DNA of 64,000 nt, taken from contig NC_079134.1 in the NCBI RefSeq assembly GCF_945859705.1, forward strand, positions 62,598,437 to 62,662,436, given 5' to 3'. Below are positions 1 to 28,904 of the stretch, in pieces. Origin of the DNA: Episyrphus balteatus (taxonomy: Eukaryota; Arthropoda; Insecta; Diptera; Syrphidae). Below the pieces are notes generated by a model. That model saw only the letters and a list, made by a program, of their open reading frames with translations, was not told where the DNA came from and did not search any database. Both the position numbers and the translations under genes were made by a program. Position 1 is the stretch's first letter, and the number at the start of each line of letters is the position of its first letter.

Positions 1-768
1 GATCCTGTTCATTCTTTACACTAACGAATTACTTCGCGTCTTTAAGAAGGGCATTCCATTCGCCTTTGCTGATGACACAGCGCTTTTGGTCCGCCACCGA
101 TGATAATGCAGGAGGAGTTCAATGCTGCAGTTAATTGGTGTCACGACAACGGCTTGGTCATCAACGCCTCTAAAAATAAGATGATGCACATCCGCAGTCC
201 ACAGTTCAAATCCACACAAAGCAAAATACTAGTTAAGAATGATACCTGTCCCAACACCCCGATTGAAACTATAGAAATTGTAGAAACCTACAAATATCTT
301 GGAGTGATCATCGACTGTCATTTTCTATGGAGCCAACACATCGACAAGCTGCGCATGGATATTAAAAAGACTTTATATGCACTGTCCCATTTGCGGTACT
401 ATACCACAGTTCCTGTGTTGAAACAAGTGTATTATGCGTTAGTGGAGTCCAAGCTTCGGTATGGCATACTTGCTTGGGGGAATGCAGCAACAACTCACAT
501 TCAAAAAATACAAAAACTTCAAAGCTCAGCATTAAAACTAATAAAAAAGGGATATACGCGAAACAATGATAGCACATTTAAAACTCTCAACGTCGAGCAA
601 ATTTTTAAGATGACCCTTATACTGGAATACTACGATGACAACCGATTCATTCGACCAATTGACCATATGATCAACACCAGACGACGCGCTCAAGGAATGC
701 TTAAATTACCAACCAACTACAATACATACGGAAGACGTCAACTCCTATACAGTGTACAAATCTACAAA
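1..768 (+). pseudogene. Family A non-LTR retrotransposon, 3' part of RT (segment 0)
   Basis: The left edge of the window cuts this copy. It encodes the end of the RT palm, including the FADDT catalytic motif near base 75, then the thumb and C-terminal region. A 19-bp deletion at about base 103, compared with copies 1 and 11, shifts the frame just after FADDT, and the frame reopens at the ATG at 100. The C-terminal coding sequence stops at about 754 and jumps directly to a short tail (TACAAATCTACAAAATC), so the last ~40 residues and the 3' UTR are missing. The tail runs straight into the TCTA array. The copy cannot make a functional RT. Assignment to family A rests on near-identity to 3711-4475 and 30406-31170. 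Confidence 0.9.
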
Positions 769-2417
<1,649 letters not shown>

Positions 2418-4583
2418 ATGAATAACACAAATGGAAACAATGAATTAATTGTCAACTTAAATTGTAGGGTAATACATGGTTTTAACGGCGTTAATATAAA
2501 TGAATTAGAAAATAATAATTGCTGTTGCTTATGTTTTAATATAAGATCGTTGCGATTGCACTGGAATAATTTTTGTTTAAATATAAGTCACTTTTTAAAT
2601 AAACTGAAAATTATAATTTTAGTCGAAACAAATATTGATGATGAGGAGAATGATTTTTATAAATTAGATGGTTTCGACATGGAAATTTTGAATAGAAACA
2701 AACAGAGAGGTGGAGGAATTATGATGTTCATTCGGCACAATTTAAATCATAAACGAATACCTTCGGTTACTGTATCGTATGAGAATATAAAAGTAAGTTA
2801 CACGGAGAAAAATACTACTAAATACGTTGTGGGAATTTATAGACCACCTGGGTTTAGTAAAAAAGCATTTATTGAAGAAATAGGAAATAATCTAGGACAA
2901 ATTGGAAGAAAAGAAGAAATTATTGTGATGGGGGACATGAATATAAATATTCGAGAGGCAGAATCAAGCTATGTGAAGGATTACTTGGAGATGCTCGCCT
3001 CATTAAGACTTACGAATGTCATTACTGAATATACAAGGGTAGATCCGATTAATGGGACAAAATCAGTATTTGATCACGTTCTTGTAAGCGGTATTGACAA
3101 CGAAATCAATTCCGCTGTGATAGAGAGCGGCATAACCGATCATTATGCAACTTTATACTACACCGTTACTACATCGACGTCAGAAAATCAATTGACAACC
3201 AATTTAAGCCTGACACAGTCTAAAATCCCGTCAACTATGAAAACGGCTGTAGTAAGGCCAATATATAAAGGTGGAGGTAGCAATCGGCTTAGTAACTATA
3301 GACCAATTTCGATACTTCCTGTAATTGAAAAGTGTCTAGAAGGAGTTATATCGGCAAGACTACAGAGTTTTATTGACAAACACTCCCTAATAAATAAAAG
3401 TCAATACGGATTTCAAAAAAACAAAAATACTGGAAAACTACTAGGCGAATTTGTAAATTGTGTCAATGAAAGCTTAAATAAAAGCCACCACGTTCTGGTC
3501 ATTTTCATGGATTTTAGTAAAGCTTTCGACACTTTAAACCATACGAAACTGATACAAGCTCTAAATAGGATTGGATTAAGAGGAGTAATGGCCGATTGTA
3601 TTATGGACTATTTGCACAACAGGTCGTTTGTGGTCAAGATTAAAGATGTGACGAGTGAAAAAGAGAAGGTGCAATATGGTGTTCCTCAGGGATCTAAGCT
3701 TGGTCCGATCCTGTTCATTCTTTACACTAACGAATTACTTCGCGTCTTTAAGAAGGGCATTCCATTCGCCTTTGCTGATGACACAGCGATTGTGGTCCGC
3801 CACCGATCTTTGGACATGGCGACGATGATAATGCAGGAGGAGTTCAATGCTGTAGTTAATTGGTGTCACGACAACGGCTTGGTCATCAACGCCTCTAAAA
3901 CTAAAATGATGCACATCCGCAGTCCACAGTTCAAATCCACACAAAGCAAAATACTAGTTAAGAATGATGCCTGTCCCAACACCCCAATTGAAACTATAGA
4001 AATTGTAGAAACCTACAAATATCTTGGAGTGATCATCGACTGTCATTTTCTATGGAGCCAACACATCGACAAACTGCGCATGGATCTTAAAAAGACTTTA
4101 TATGCACTGTCCCATTTGCGGTACTATACCACAGTTCCTGTGTTGAAACAAGTGTATTATGCGTTAGTGGAGACCAAGCTTCGGTATGGCATACTTGCTT
4201 GGGGGAATGCAGCAACAACTCACATTCAAAAAATACAAAAACTTCAAAACTCAGCATTAAAACTAATAAATAAGGGAAACACGCGAAACAATGATAGCAC
4301 ATTTAAAACTCTCAACGTCGAGCAAATTTTTAAGATCACCCTTATACTGGAATACTACGATGACAACCGATTCATTCGACCAATTGACCATATGATCAAC
4401 ACCAGACGACGCGCTCAAGGAATGCTTAAATTACCAACCAACTACAATGCATACGGAAGACGTCAACTCCTTTACAGTGTTCCTTCAACCATCAATGAAC
4501 TACCTCGACATTTAGTAAATATTGAAAATTTTAAAACCAGAAAAAAATACATTAAAAATTTCTTTTTAAACTCAAATGAATAA
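2418..4583 (+). CDS. Family A endonuclease-reverse transcriptase, internally deleted (721 aa)
   Basis: The protein would nick target DNA and copy element RNA onto it (target-primed reverse transcription). An apurinic-type endonuclease domain covers residues ~35-250, with NIRSL at 41, Glu70, the GDMN motif (Asp173, Asn175), Asp219-His220 and the terminal Thr-Asp241-His242. The RT begins at ~275: YRPIS 294-298, motif A with Asp365 in FMDFSKAFD, VPQGS 422-426, and FADDT 452-456 with the catalytic Asp454-Asp455. A C-terminal region of ~260 residues follows. The start ATG sits in a fly-like context (ACAAAAATG). Compared with copy 11, 239 residues between EN and RT are missing, in frame, including the RT N-terminal segment with the SPGIDGI motif. 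EN looks intact while RT is probably crippled. Confidence 0.88.
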   Translation: MNNTNGNNELIVNLNCRVIHGFNGVNINELENNNCCCLCFNIRSLRLHWNNFCLNISHFLNKLKIIILVETNIDDEENDFYKLDGFDMEILNRNKQRGGGIMMFIRHNLNHKRIPSVTVSYENIKVSYTEKNTTKYVVGIYRPPGFSKKAFIEEIGNNLGQIGRKEEIIVMGDMNINIREAESSYVKDYLEMLASLRLTNVITEYTRVDPINGTKSVFDHVLVSGIDNEINSAVIESGITDHYATLYYTVTTSTSENQLTTNLSLTQSKIPSTMKTAVVRPIYKGGGSNRLSNYRPISILPVIEKCLEGVISARLQSFIDKHSLINKSQYGFQKNKNTGKLLGEFVNCVNESLNKSHHVLVIFMDFSKAFDTLNHTKLIQALNRIGLRGVMADCIMDYLHNRSFVVKIKDVTSEKEKVQYGVPQGSKLGPILFILYTNELLRVFKKGIPFAFADDTAIVVRHRSLDMATMIMQEEFNAVVNWCHDNGLVINASKTKMMHIRSPQFKSTQSKILVKNDACPNTPIETIEIVETYKYLGVIIDCHFLWSQHIDKLRMDLKKTLYALSHLRYYTTVPVLKQVYYALVETKLRYGILAWGNAATTHIQKIQKLQNSALKLINKGNTRNNDSTFKTLNVEQIFKITLILEYYDDNRFIRPIDHMINTRRRAQGMLKLPTNYNAYGRRQLLYSVPSTINELPRHLVNIENFKTRKKYIKNFFLNSNE

Positions 4584-7424
<2,841 letters not shown>

Positions 7425-8730
7425 AATAAACTGAAAATTATAATTTTAGTCGAAACAAATATTGATGATGAGGAGAATGATTTTTATAAATTAGATGGTT
7501 TCGACATGGAAATTTTGAATAGAAACAAACAGAGAGGTGGAGGAATTATGATGTTCATTCGGCACAATTTAAATCATAAACGAATACCTTCGGTTACTGT
7601 ATCGTATGAGAATATAAAAGTAAGTTACACGGAGAAAAATACTACTAAATACGTTGTGGGAATTTATAGACCACCTGGGTTTAGTAAAAAAGCATTTATT
7701 GAAGAAATAGGAAATAATCTAGGACAAATTGGAAGAAAAGAAGAAATTATTGTGATGGGGGACATGAATATAAATATTCGAGAGGCAGAATCAAGCTATG
7801 TGAAGGATTACTTGGAGATGCTCGCCTCATTAAGACTTACGAATGTCATTACTGAATATACAAGGGTAGATCCGATTAATGGGACAAAATCAGTATTTGA
7901 TCACGTTCTTGTAAGAGGTATTGACAACGAAATCAATTCCGCTGTGATAGAGAGCGGCATAACCGATTATTATGCAACTTTATACTACACCGTTACTACA
8001 TCGACGTCAGAAAATCAATTGACAATCAATTTAAGCCTGACACAGTCTAAAATCCCGTCAACTATGAAAACGGCTGTAGTAAGGCCAATATATAAAGGTG
8101 GAGTTAGCAATCGGCTTAGTAACTATAGACCAATTTCGATACTTCCTGTAGTTGAAAAGTGTCTAGAAGGAGTTATATCGGCAAGACTACAGAGTTTTAT
8201 TGACAAACACTCCCTAATAAATAAAAGTCAATACGGATTTCAAAAAAACAAAAATACTGGAAAACTACTAGGCGAATTTGTAAATTGTGTCAATGAAAGC
8301 TTAAATAAAAGCCACCACGTTCTGGTCATTTTCATGGATTTTAGTAAAGCTTTCGACACTTTAAACCATACGAAACTGATACAAGCTCTAAATAGGATTG
8401 GATTAAGAGGAGTAATGGCCGATTGTATTATGGACTATTTGCACAACAGGTCGTTTGTGGTCAAGATTAAAGATGTGACGCGTGAAAAAGAGAGCAATAT
8501 GGTGTTCCTCAGGGATCTAAGCTTGGTCCGATCCTGTTCATTCTTTACACTAACGAATTACTTCGCGTCTTTAAGAAGGGCATTCCATTCGCCTTTGCTG
8601 ATGACACAGCGATTGTGGTCCGCCACCGATGATAATGCAGGAAGAGTTCAATGCTGCAGTTAATTGGTGTCACGACAACGGCTTGGTCATCAACGCCTCT
8701 AAAACTGAATAATGAAGAATAAATTAAAAC
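7425..8730 (+). pseudogene. Family A defective unit (segment 3)
   Basis: The unit carries EN from equivalent residue ~61, the same EN-RT internal deletion as copy 1, and the RT palm up to FADDT. It is inactivated by GITDHY to GITDYY in EN, a 4-bp deletion at ~8492 that destroys the YGVPQG frame, a 19-bp deletion at ~8628, and a deletion from ~8707 that removes RT thumb, C-terminus and 3' UTR. The tail is GAATAATGAAGAATAAATTAAAAC and lacks the AAATGAATGAATAATG insertion found in segments 4-10. This makes it a sister form of the amplified unit rather than an identical copy. Confidence 0.92.
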
Positions 8731-9537
<807 letters not shown>

Positions 9538-10859
9538 AATAAACTGAAAATTATAATTTTAGTCGAAACAAATATTGATGATGAGGAGAATGATTTTTAT
9601 AAATTAGATGGTTTCGACATGGAAATTTTGAATAGAAACAAACAGAGAGGTGGAGGAATTATGATGTTCATTCGGCACAATTTAAATCATAAACGAATAC
9701 CTTCGGTTACTGTATCGTATGAGAATATAAAAGTAAGTTACACGGAGAAAAATACTACTAAATACGTTGTGGGAATTTATAGACCACCTGGGTTTAGTAA
9801 AAAAGCATTTATTGAAGAAATAGGAAATAATCTAGGACAAATTGGAAGAAAAGAAGAAATTATTGTGATGGGGGACATGAATATAAATATTCGAGAGGCA
9901 GAATCAAGCTATGTGAAGGATTACTTGGAGATGCTCGCCTCATTAAGACTTACGCATGTCATTACTGAATATACAAGGGTAGATCCGATTAATGGGACAA
10001 AATCAGTATTTGATCACGTTCTTGTAAGAGGTATTGACAACGAAATCAATTCCGCTGTGATAGAGAGCGGCATAACCGATTATTATGCAACTTTATACTA
10101 CACCGTTACTACATCGACGTCAGAAAATCAATTGACAATCAATTTAAGCCTGACACAGTCTAAAATCCCGTCAACTATGAAAACGGCTGTAGTAAGGCCA
10201 ATATATAAAGGTGGAGTTAGCAATCGGCTTAGTAACTATAGACCAATTTCGATACTTCCTGTAGTTGAAAAGTGTCTAGAAGGAGTTATATCGGCAAGAC
10301 TACAGAGTTTTATTGACAAACACTCCCTAATAAATAAAAGTCAATACGGATTTCAAAAAAACAAAAATACTGGAAAACTACTAGGCGAATTTGTAAATTG
10401 TGTCAATGAAAGCTTAAATAAAAGCCACCACGTTCTGGTCATTTTCATGGATTTTAGTAAAGCTTTCGACACTTTAAACCATACGAAACTGATACAAGCT
10501 CTAAATAGGATTGGATTAAGAGGAGTAATGGCCGATTGTATTATGGACTATTTGCACAACAGGTCGTTTGTGGTCAAGATTAAAGATGTGACGCGTGAAA
10601 AAGAGAGCAATATGGTGTTCCTCAGGGATCTAAGCTTGGTCCGATCCTGTTCATTCTTTACACTAACGAATTACTTCGCGTCTTTAAGAAGGGCATTCCA
10701 TTCGCCTTTGCTGATGACACAGCGATTGTGGTCCGCCACCGATGATAATGCAGGAAGAGTTCAATGCTGCAGTTAATTGGTGTCACGACAACGGCTTGGT
10801 CATCAACGCCTCTAAAACTGAATAATGAATAAATGAATGAATAATGAATAAATTAAAAC
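9538..10859 (+). pseudogene. Family A defective unit (segment 4)
   Basis: A 1322-bp unit: truncated EN with GITDYY, the EN-RT deletion junction, RT palm with a 4-bp frameshift at ~10606 and a 19-bp deletion at ~10743, and a short tail ending AATAAATTAAAAC. It is nearly identical to segments 6 and 7, which have the same length. A private change Asn to His (ACTCATGTC context) lies at ~9955. The longest open frame, 9619-10776, ends in a frameshifted Ser/Arg/Leu-rich tail after the lost VPQGS motif. Confidence 0.92.
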
Positions 10860-11938
<1,079 letters not shown>

Positions 11939-13789
11939 AATAAACTGAAAATTATAATTTTAGTCGAAACAAATATTGATGATGAGGAGAATGATTTTTA
12001 TAAATTAGATGGTTTCGACATGGAAATTTTGAATAGAAACAAACAGAGAGGTGGAGGAATTATGATGTTCATTCGGCACAATTTAAATCATAAACGAATA
12101 CCTTCGGTTACTGTATCGTATGAGAATATAAAAGTAAGTTACACGGAGAAAAATACTACTAAATACGTTGTGGGAATTTATAGACCACCTGGGTTTAGTA
12201 AAAAAGCATTTATTGAAGAAATAGGAAATAATCTAGGACAAATTGGAAGAAAAGAAGAAATTATTGTGATGGGGGACATGAATATAAATATTCGAGAGGC
12301 AGAATCAAGCTATGTGAAGGATTACTTGGAGATGCTCGCCTCATTAAGACTTACGAATGTCATTACTGAATATACAAGGGTAGTCATTACTGAATATACA
12401 AGGGTAGATCCGATTAATGGGACAAAATCAGTATTTGATCACGTTCTTGTAAGAGGTATTGACAACGAAATCAATTCCGCTGTGATAGAGAGCGGCATAA
12501 CCGATTATTATGCAACTTTATACTACACCGTTACTACATCGACGTCAGAAAATCAATTGACAATCAATTTAAGCCTGACACAGTCTAAAATCCCGTCAAC
12601 TATGAAAACGGCTGTAGTAAGGCCAATATATAAAGGTGGAGTTAGCAATCGGCTTAGTAACTATAGACCAATTTCGATACTTCCTGTAGTTGAAAAGTGT
12701 CTAGAAGGAGTTATATCGGCAAGACTACAGAGTTTTATTGACAAACACTCCCTAATAAATAAAAGTCAATACGGATTTCAAAAAAACAAAAATACTGGAA
12801 AACTACTAGGCGAATTTGTAAATTGTGTCAATGAAAGCTTAAATAAAAGCCACCACGTTCTGGTCATTTTCATGGATTTTAGTAAAGCTTTCGACACTTT
12901 AAACCATACGAAACTGATACAAGCTCTAAATAGGATTGGATTAAGAGGAGTAATGGCCGATTGTATTATGGACTATTTGCACAACAGGTCGTTTGTGGTC
13001 AAGATTAAAGATGTGACGCGTGAAAAAGAGAGCAATATGGTGTTCCTCAGGGATCTAAGCTTGGTCCGATCCTGTTCATTCTTTACACTAACGAATTACT
13101 TCGCGTCTTTAAGAAGGGCATTCCATTCGCCTTTGCTGATGACACAGCGATTGTGGTCCGCCACCGATGATAATGCAGGAAGAGTTCAATGCTGCAGTTA
13201 ATTGGTGTCACGACATTATATCGGCAAGACTACAGAGTTTTATTGACAAACACTCCCTAATAAATAAAAGTCAATACGGATTTCAAAAAAACAAAAATAC
13301 TGGAAAACTACTAGGCGAATTTGTAAATTGTGTCAATGAAAGCTTAAATAAAAGCCACCACGTTCTGGTCATTTTCATGGATTTTAGTAAAGCTTTCGAC
13401 ACTTTAAACCATACGAAACTGATACAAGCTCTAAATAGGATTGGATTAAGAGGAGTAATGGCCGATTGTATTATGGACTATTTGCACAACAGGTCGTTTG
13501 TGGTCAAGATTAAAGATGTGACGCGTGAAAAAGAGAGCAATATGGTGTTCCTCAGGGATCTAAGCTTGGTCCGATCCTGTTCATTCTTTACACTAACGAA
13601 TTACTTCGCGTCTTTAAGAAGGGCATTCCATTCGCCTTTGCTGATGACACAGCGATTGTGGTCCGCCACCGATGATAATGCAGGAAGAGTTCAATGCTGC
13701 AGTTAATTGGTGTCACGACAACGGCTTGGTCATCAACGCCTCTAAAACTGAATAATGAATAAATGAATGAATAATGAATAAATTAAAAC
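11939..13789 (+). pseudogene. Family A defective unit with internal duplications (segment 5)
   Basis: This is the standard defective unit plus two private duplications. A 24-bp perfect tandem copy at 12359-12382/12383-12406 duplicates eight residues (VITEYTRV) in frame. A larger partial duplication follows: at ~13215 the sequence jumps from ...GGTGTCACGAC back to the RT palm (ATATCGGCAAG), so 13217-13789 repeats the palm and the complete tail. Inactivating changes are GITDYY, 4-bp frameshifts at ~13029 and ~13534, and 19-bp deletions at ~13167 and ~13673. The second palm shows that rearrangement took place within the array after the defects arose. Confidence 0.92.
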
Positions 13790-14796
<1,007 letters not shown>

Positions 14797-16118
14797 ACTA
14801 AACTGAAAATTATAATTTTAGTCGAAACAAATATTGATGATGAGGAGAATGATTTTTATAAATTAGATGGTTTCGACATGGAAATTTTGAATAGAAACAA
14901 ACAGAGAGGTGGAGGAATTATGATGTTCATTCGGCACAATTTAAATCATAAACGAATACCTTCGGTTACTGTATCGTATGAGAATATAAAAGTAAGTTAC
15001 ACGGAGAAAAATACTACTAAATACGTTGTGGGAATTTATAGACCACCTGGGTTTAGTAAAAAAGCATTTATTGAAGAAATAGGAAATAATCTAGGACAAA
15101 TTGGAAGAAAAGAAGAAATTATTGTGATGGGGGACATGAATATAAATATTCGAGAGGCAGAATCAAGCTATGTGAAGGATTACTTGGAGATGCTCGCCTC
15201 ATTAAGACTTACGAATGTCATTACTGAATATACAAGGGTAGATCCGATTAATGGGACAAAATCAGTATTTGATCACGTTCTTGTAAGAGGTATTGACAAC
15301 GAAATCAATTCCGCTGTGATAGAGAGCGGCATAACCGATTATTATGCAACTTTATACTACACCGTTACTACATCGACGTCAGAAAATCAATTGACAATCA
15401 ATTTAAGCCTGACACAGTCTAAAATCCCGTCAACTATGAAAACGGCTGTAGTAAGGCCAATATATAAAGGTGGAGTTAGCAATCGGCTTAGTAACTATAG
15501 ACCAATTTCGATACTTCCTGTAGTTGAAAAGTGTCTAGAAGGAGTTATATCGGCAAGACTACAGAGTTTTATTGACAAACACTCCCTAATAAATAAAAGT
15601 CAATACGGATTTCAAAAAAACAAAAATACTGGAAAACTACTAGGCGAATTTGTAAATTGTGTCAATGAAAGCTTAAATAAAAGCCACCACGTTCTGGTCA
15701 TTTTCATGGATTTTAGTAAAGCTTTCGACACTTTAAACCATACGAAACTGATACAAGCTCTAAATAGGATTGGATTAAGAGGAGTAATGGCCGATTGTAT
15801 TATGGACTATTTGCACAACAGGTCGTTTGTGGTCAAGATTAAAGATGTGACGCGTGAAAAAGAGAGCAATATGGTGTTCCTCAGGGATCTAAGCTTGGTC
15901 CGATCCTGTTCATTCTTTACACTAACGAATTACTTCGCGTCTTTAAGAAGGGCATTCCATTCGCCTTTGCTGATGACACAGCGATTGTGGTCCGCCACCG
16001 ATGATAATGCAGGAAGAGTTCAATGCTGCAGTTAATTGGTGTCACGACAACGGCTTGGTCATCAACGCCTCTAAAACTGAATAATGAATAAATGAATGAA
16101 TAATGAATAAATTAAAAC
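14797..16118 (+). pseudogene. Family A defective unit (segment 6)
   Basis: A 1322-bp unit with GITDYY, the 4-bp frameshift at ~15862 and the 19-bp deletion at ~16003. It differs at its first bases: CTAACTAAACTG, as in the 5' regions of segments 9 and 10 (TTTTAACTAAACTG), instead of CTAAATAAACTG. That ties segment 6 to the lineage of segments 9 and 10 at this site. The array upstream reads into EN in frame. Confidence 0.92.
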
Positions 16119-17189
<1,071 letters not shown>

Positions 17190-18511
17190 AATAAACTGAA
17201 AATTATAATTTTAGTCGAAACAAATATTGATGATGAGGAGAATGATTTTTATAAATTAGATGGTTTCGACATGGAAATTTTGAATAGAAACAAACAGAGA
17301 GGTGGAGGAATTATGATGTTCATTCGGCACAATTTAAATCATAAACGAATACCTTCGGTTACTGTATCGTATGAGAATATAAAAGTAAGTTACACGGAGA
17401 AAAATACTACTAAATACGTTGTGGGAATTTATAGACCACCTGGGTTTAGTAAAAAAGCATTTATTGAAGAAATAGGAAATAATCTAGGACAAATTGGAAG
17501 AAAAGAAGAAATTATTGTGATGGGGGACATGAATATAAATATTCGAGAGGCAGAATCAAGCTATGTGAAGGATTACTTGGAGATGCTCGCCTCATTAAGA
17601 CTTACGAATGTCATTACTGAATATACAAGGGTAGATCCGATTAATGGGACAAAATCAGTATTTGATCACGTTCTTGTAAGAGGTATTGACAACGAAATCA
17701 ATTCCGCTGTGATAGAGAGCGGCATAACCGATTATTATGCAACTTTATACTACACCGTTACTACATCGACGTCAGAAAATCAATTGACAATCAATTTAAG
17801 CCTGACACAGTCTAAAATCCCGTCAACTATGAAAACGGCTGTAGTAAGGCCAATATATAAAGGTGGAGTTAGCAATCGGCTTAGTAACTATAGACCAATT
17901 TCGATACTTCCTGTAGTTGAAAAGTGTCTAGAAGGAGTTATATCGGCAAGACTACAGAGTTTTATTGACAAACACTCCCTAATAAATAAAAGTCAATACG
18001 GATTTCAAAAAAACAAAAATACTGGAAAACTACTAGGCGAATTTGTAAATTGTGTCAATGAAAGCTTAAATAAAAGCCACCACGTTCTGGTCATTTTCAT
18101 GGATTTTAGTAAAGCTTTCGACACTTTAAACCATACGAAACTGATACAAGCTCTAAATAGGATTGGATTAAGAGGAGTAATGGCCGATTGTATTATGGAC
18201 TATTTGCACAACAGGTCGTTTGTGGTCAAGATTAAAGATGTGACGCGTGAAAAAGAGAGCAATATGGTGTTCCTCAGGGATCTAAGCTTGGTCCGATCCT
18301 GTTCATTCTTTACACTAACGAATTACTTCGCGTCTTTAAGAAGGGCATTCCATTCGCCTTTGCTGATGACACAGCGATTGTGGTCCGCCACCGATGATAA
18401 TGCAGGAAGAGTTCAATGCTGCAGTTAATTGGTGTCACGACAACGGCTTGGTCATCAACGCCTCTAAAACTGAATAATGAATAAATGAATGAATAATGAA
18501 TAAATTAAAAC
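17190..18511 (+). pseudogene. Family A defective unit (segment 7)
   Basis: A 1322-bp unit matching segment 4 apart from that segment's private change. It has GITDYY, the 4-bp frameshift at ~18258 and the 19-bp deletion at ~18395. The open frame 17271-18428 covers EN and RT up to the lost VPQGS. No feature is private to this copy, so it is the best representative of the amplified unit. Confidence 0.92.
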
Positions 18512-28836
<10,325 letters not shown>

Positions 28837-28904
28837 AAAAAGCATTTATTGAAGAAATAGGAAATAATCTAGGACAAATTGGAAGAAAAGAAGAAATTAT
28901 TGTG

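Noticed and set aside
3735..4302. Antisense ORFs of about 70 codons inside family A RT (also 362-577, 30429-30638, 30781-30996)
   Set aside because: Mirror frames of the RT coding sequence, repeated in every copy, with no own features.
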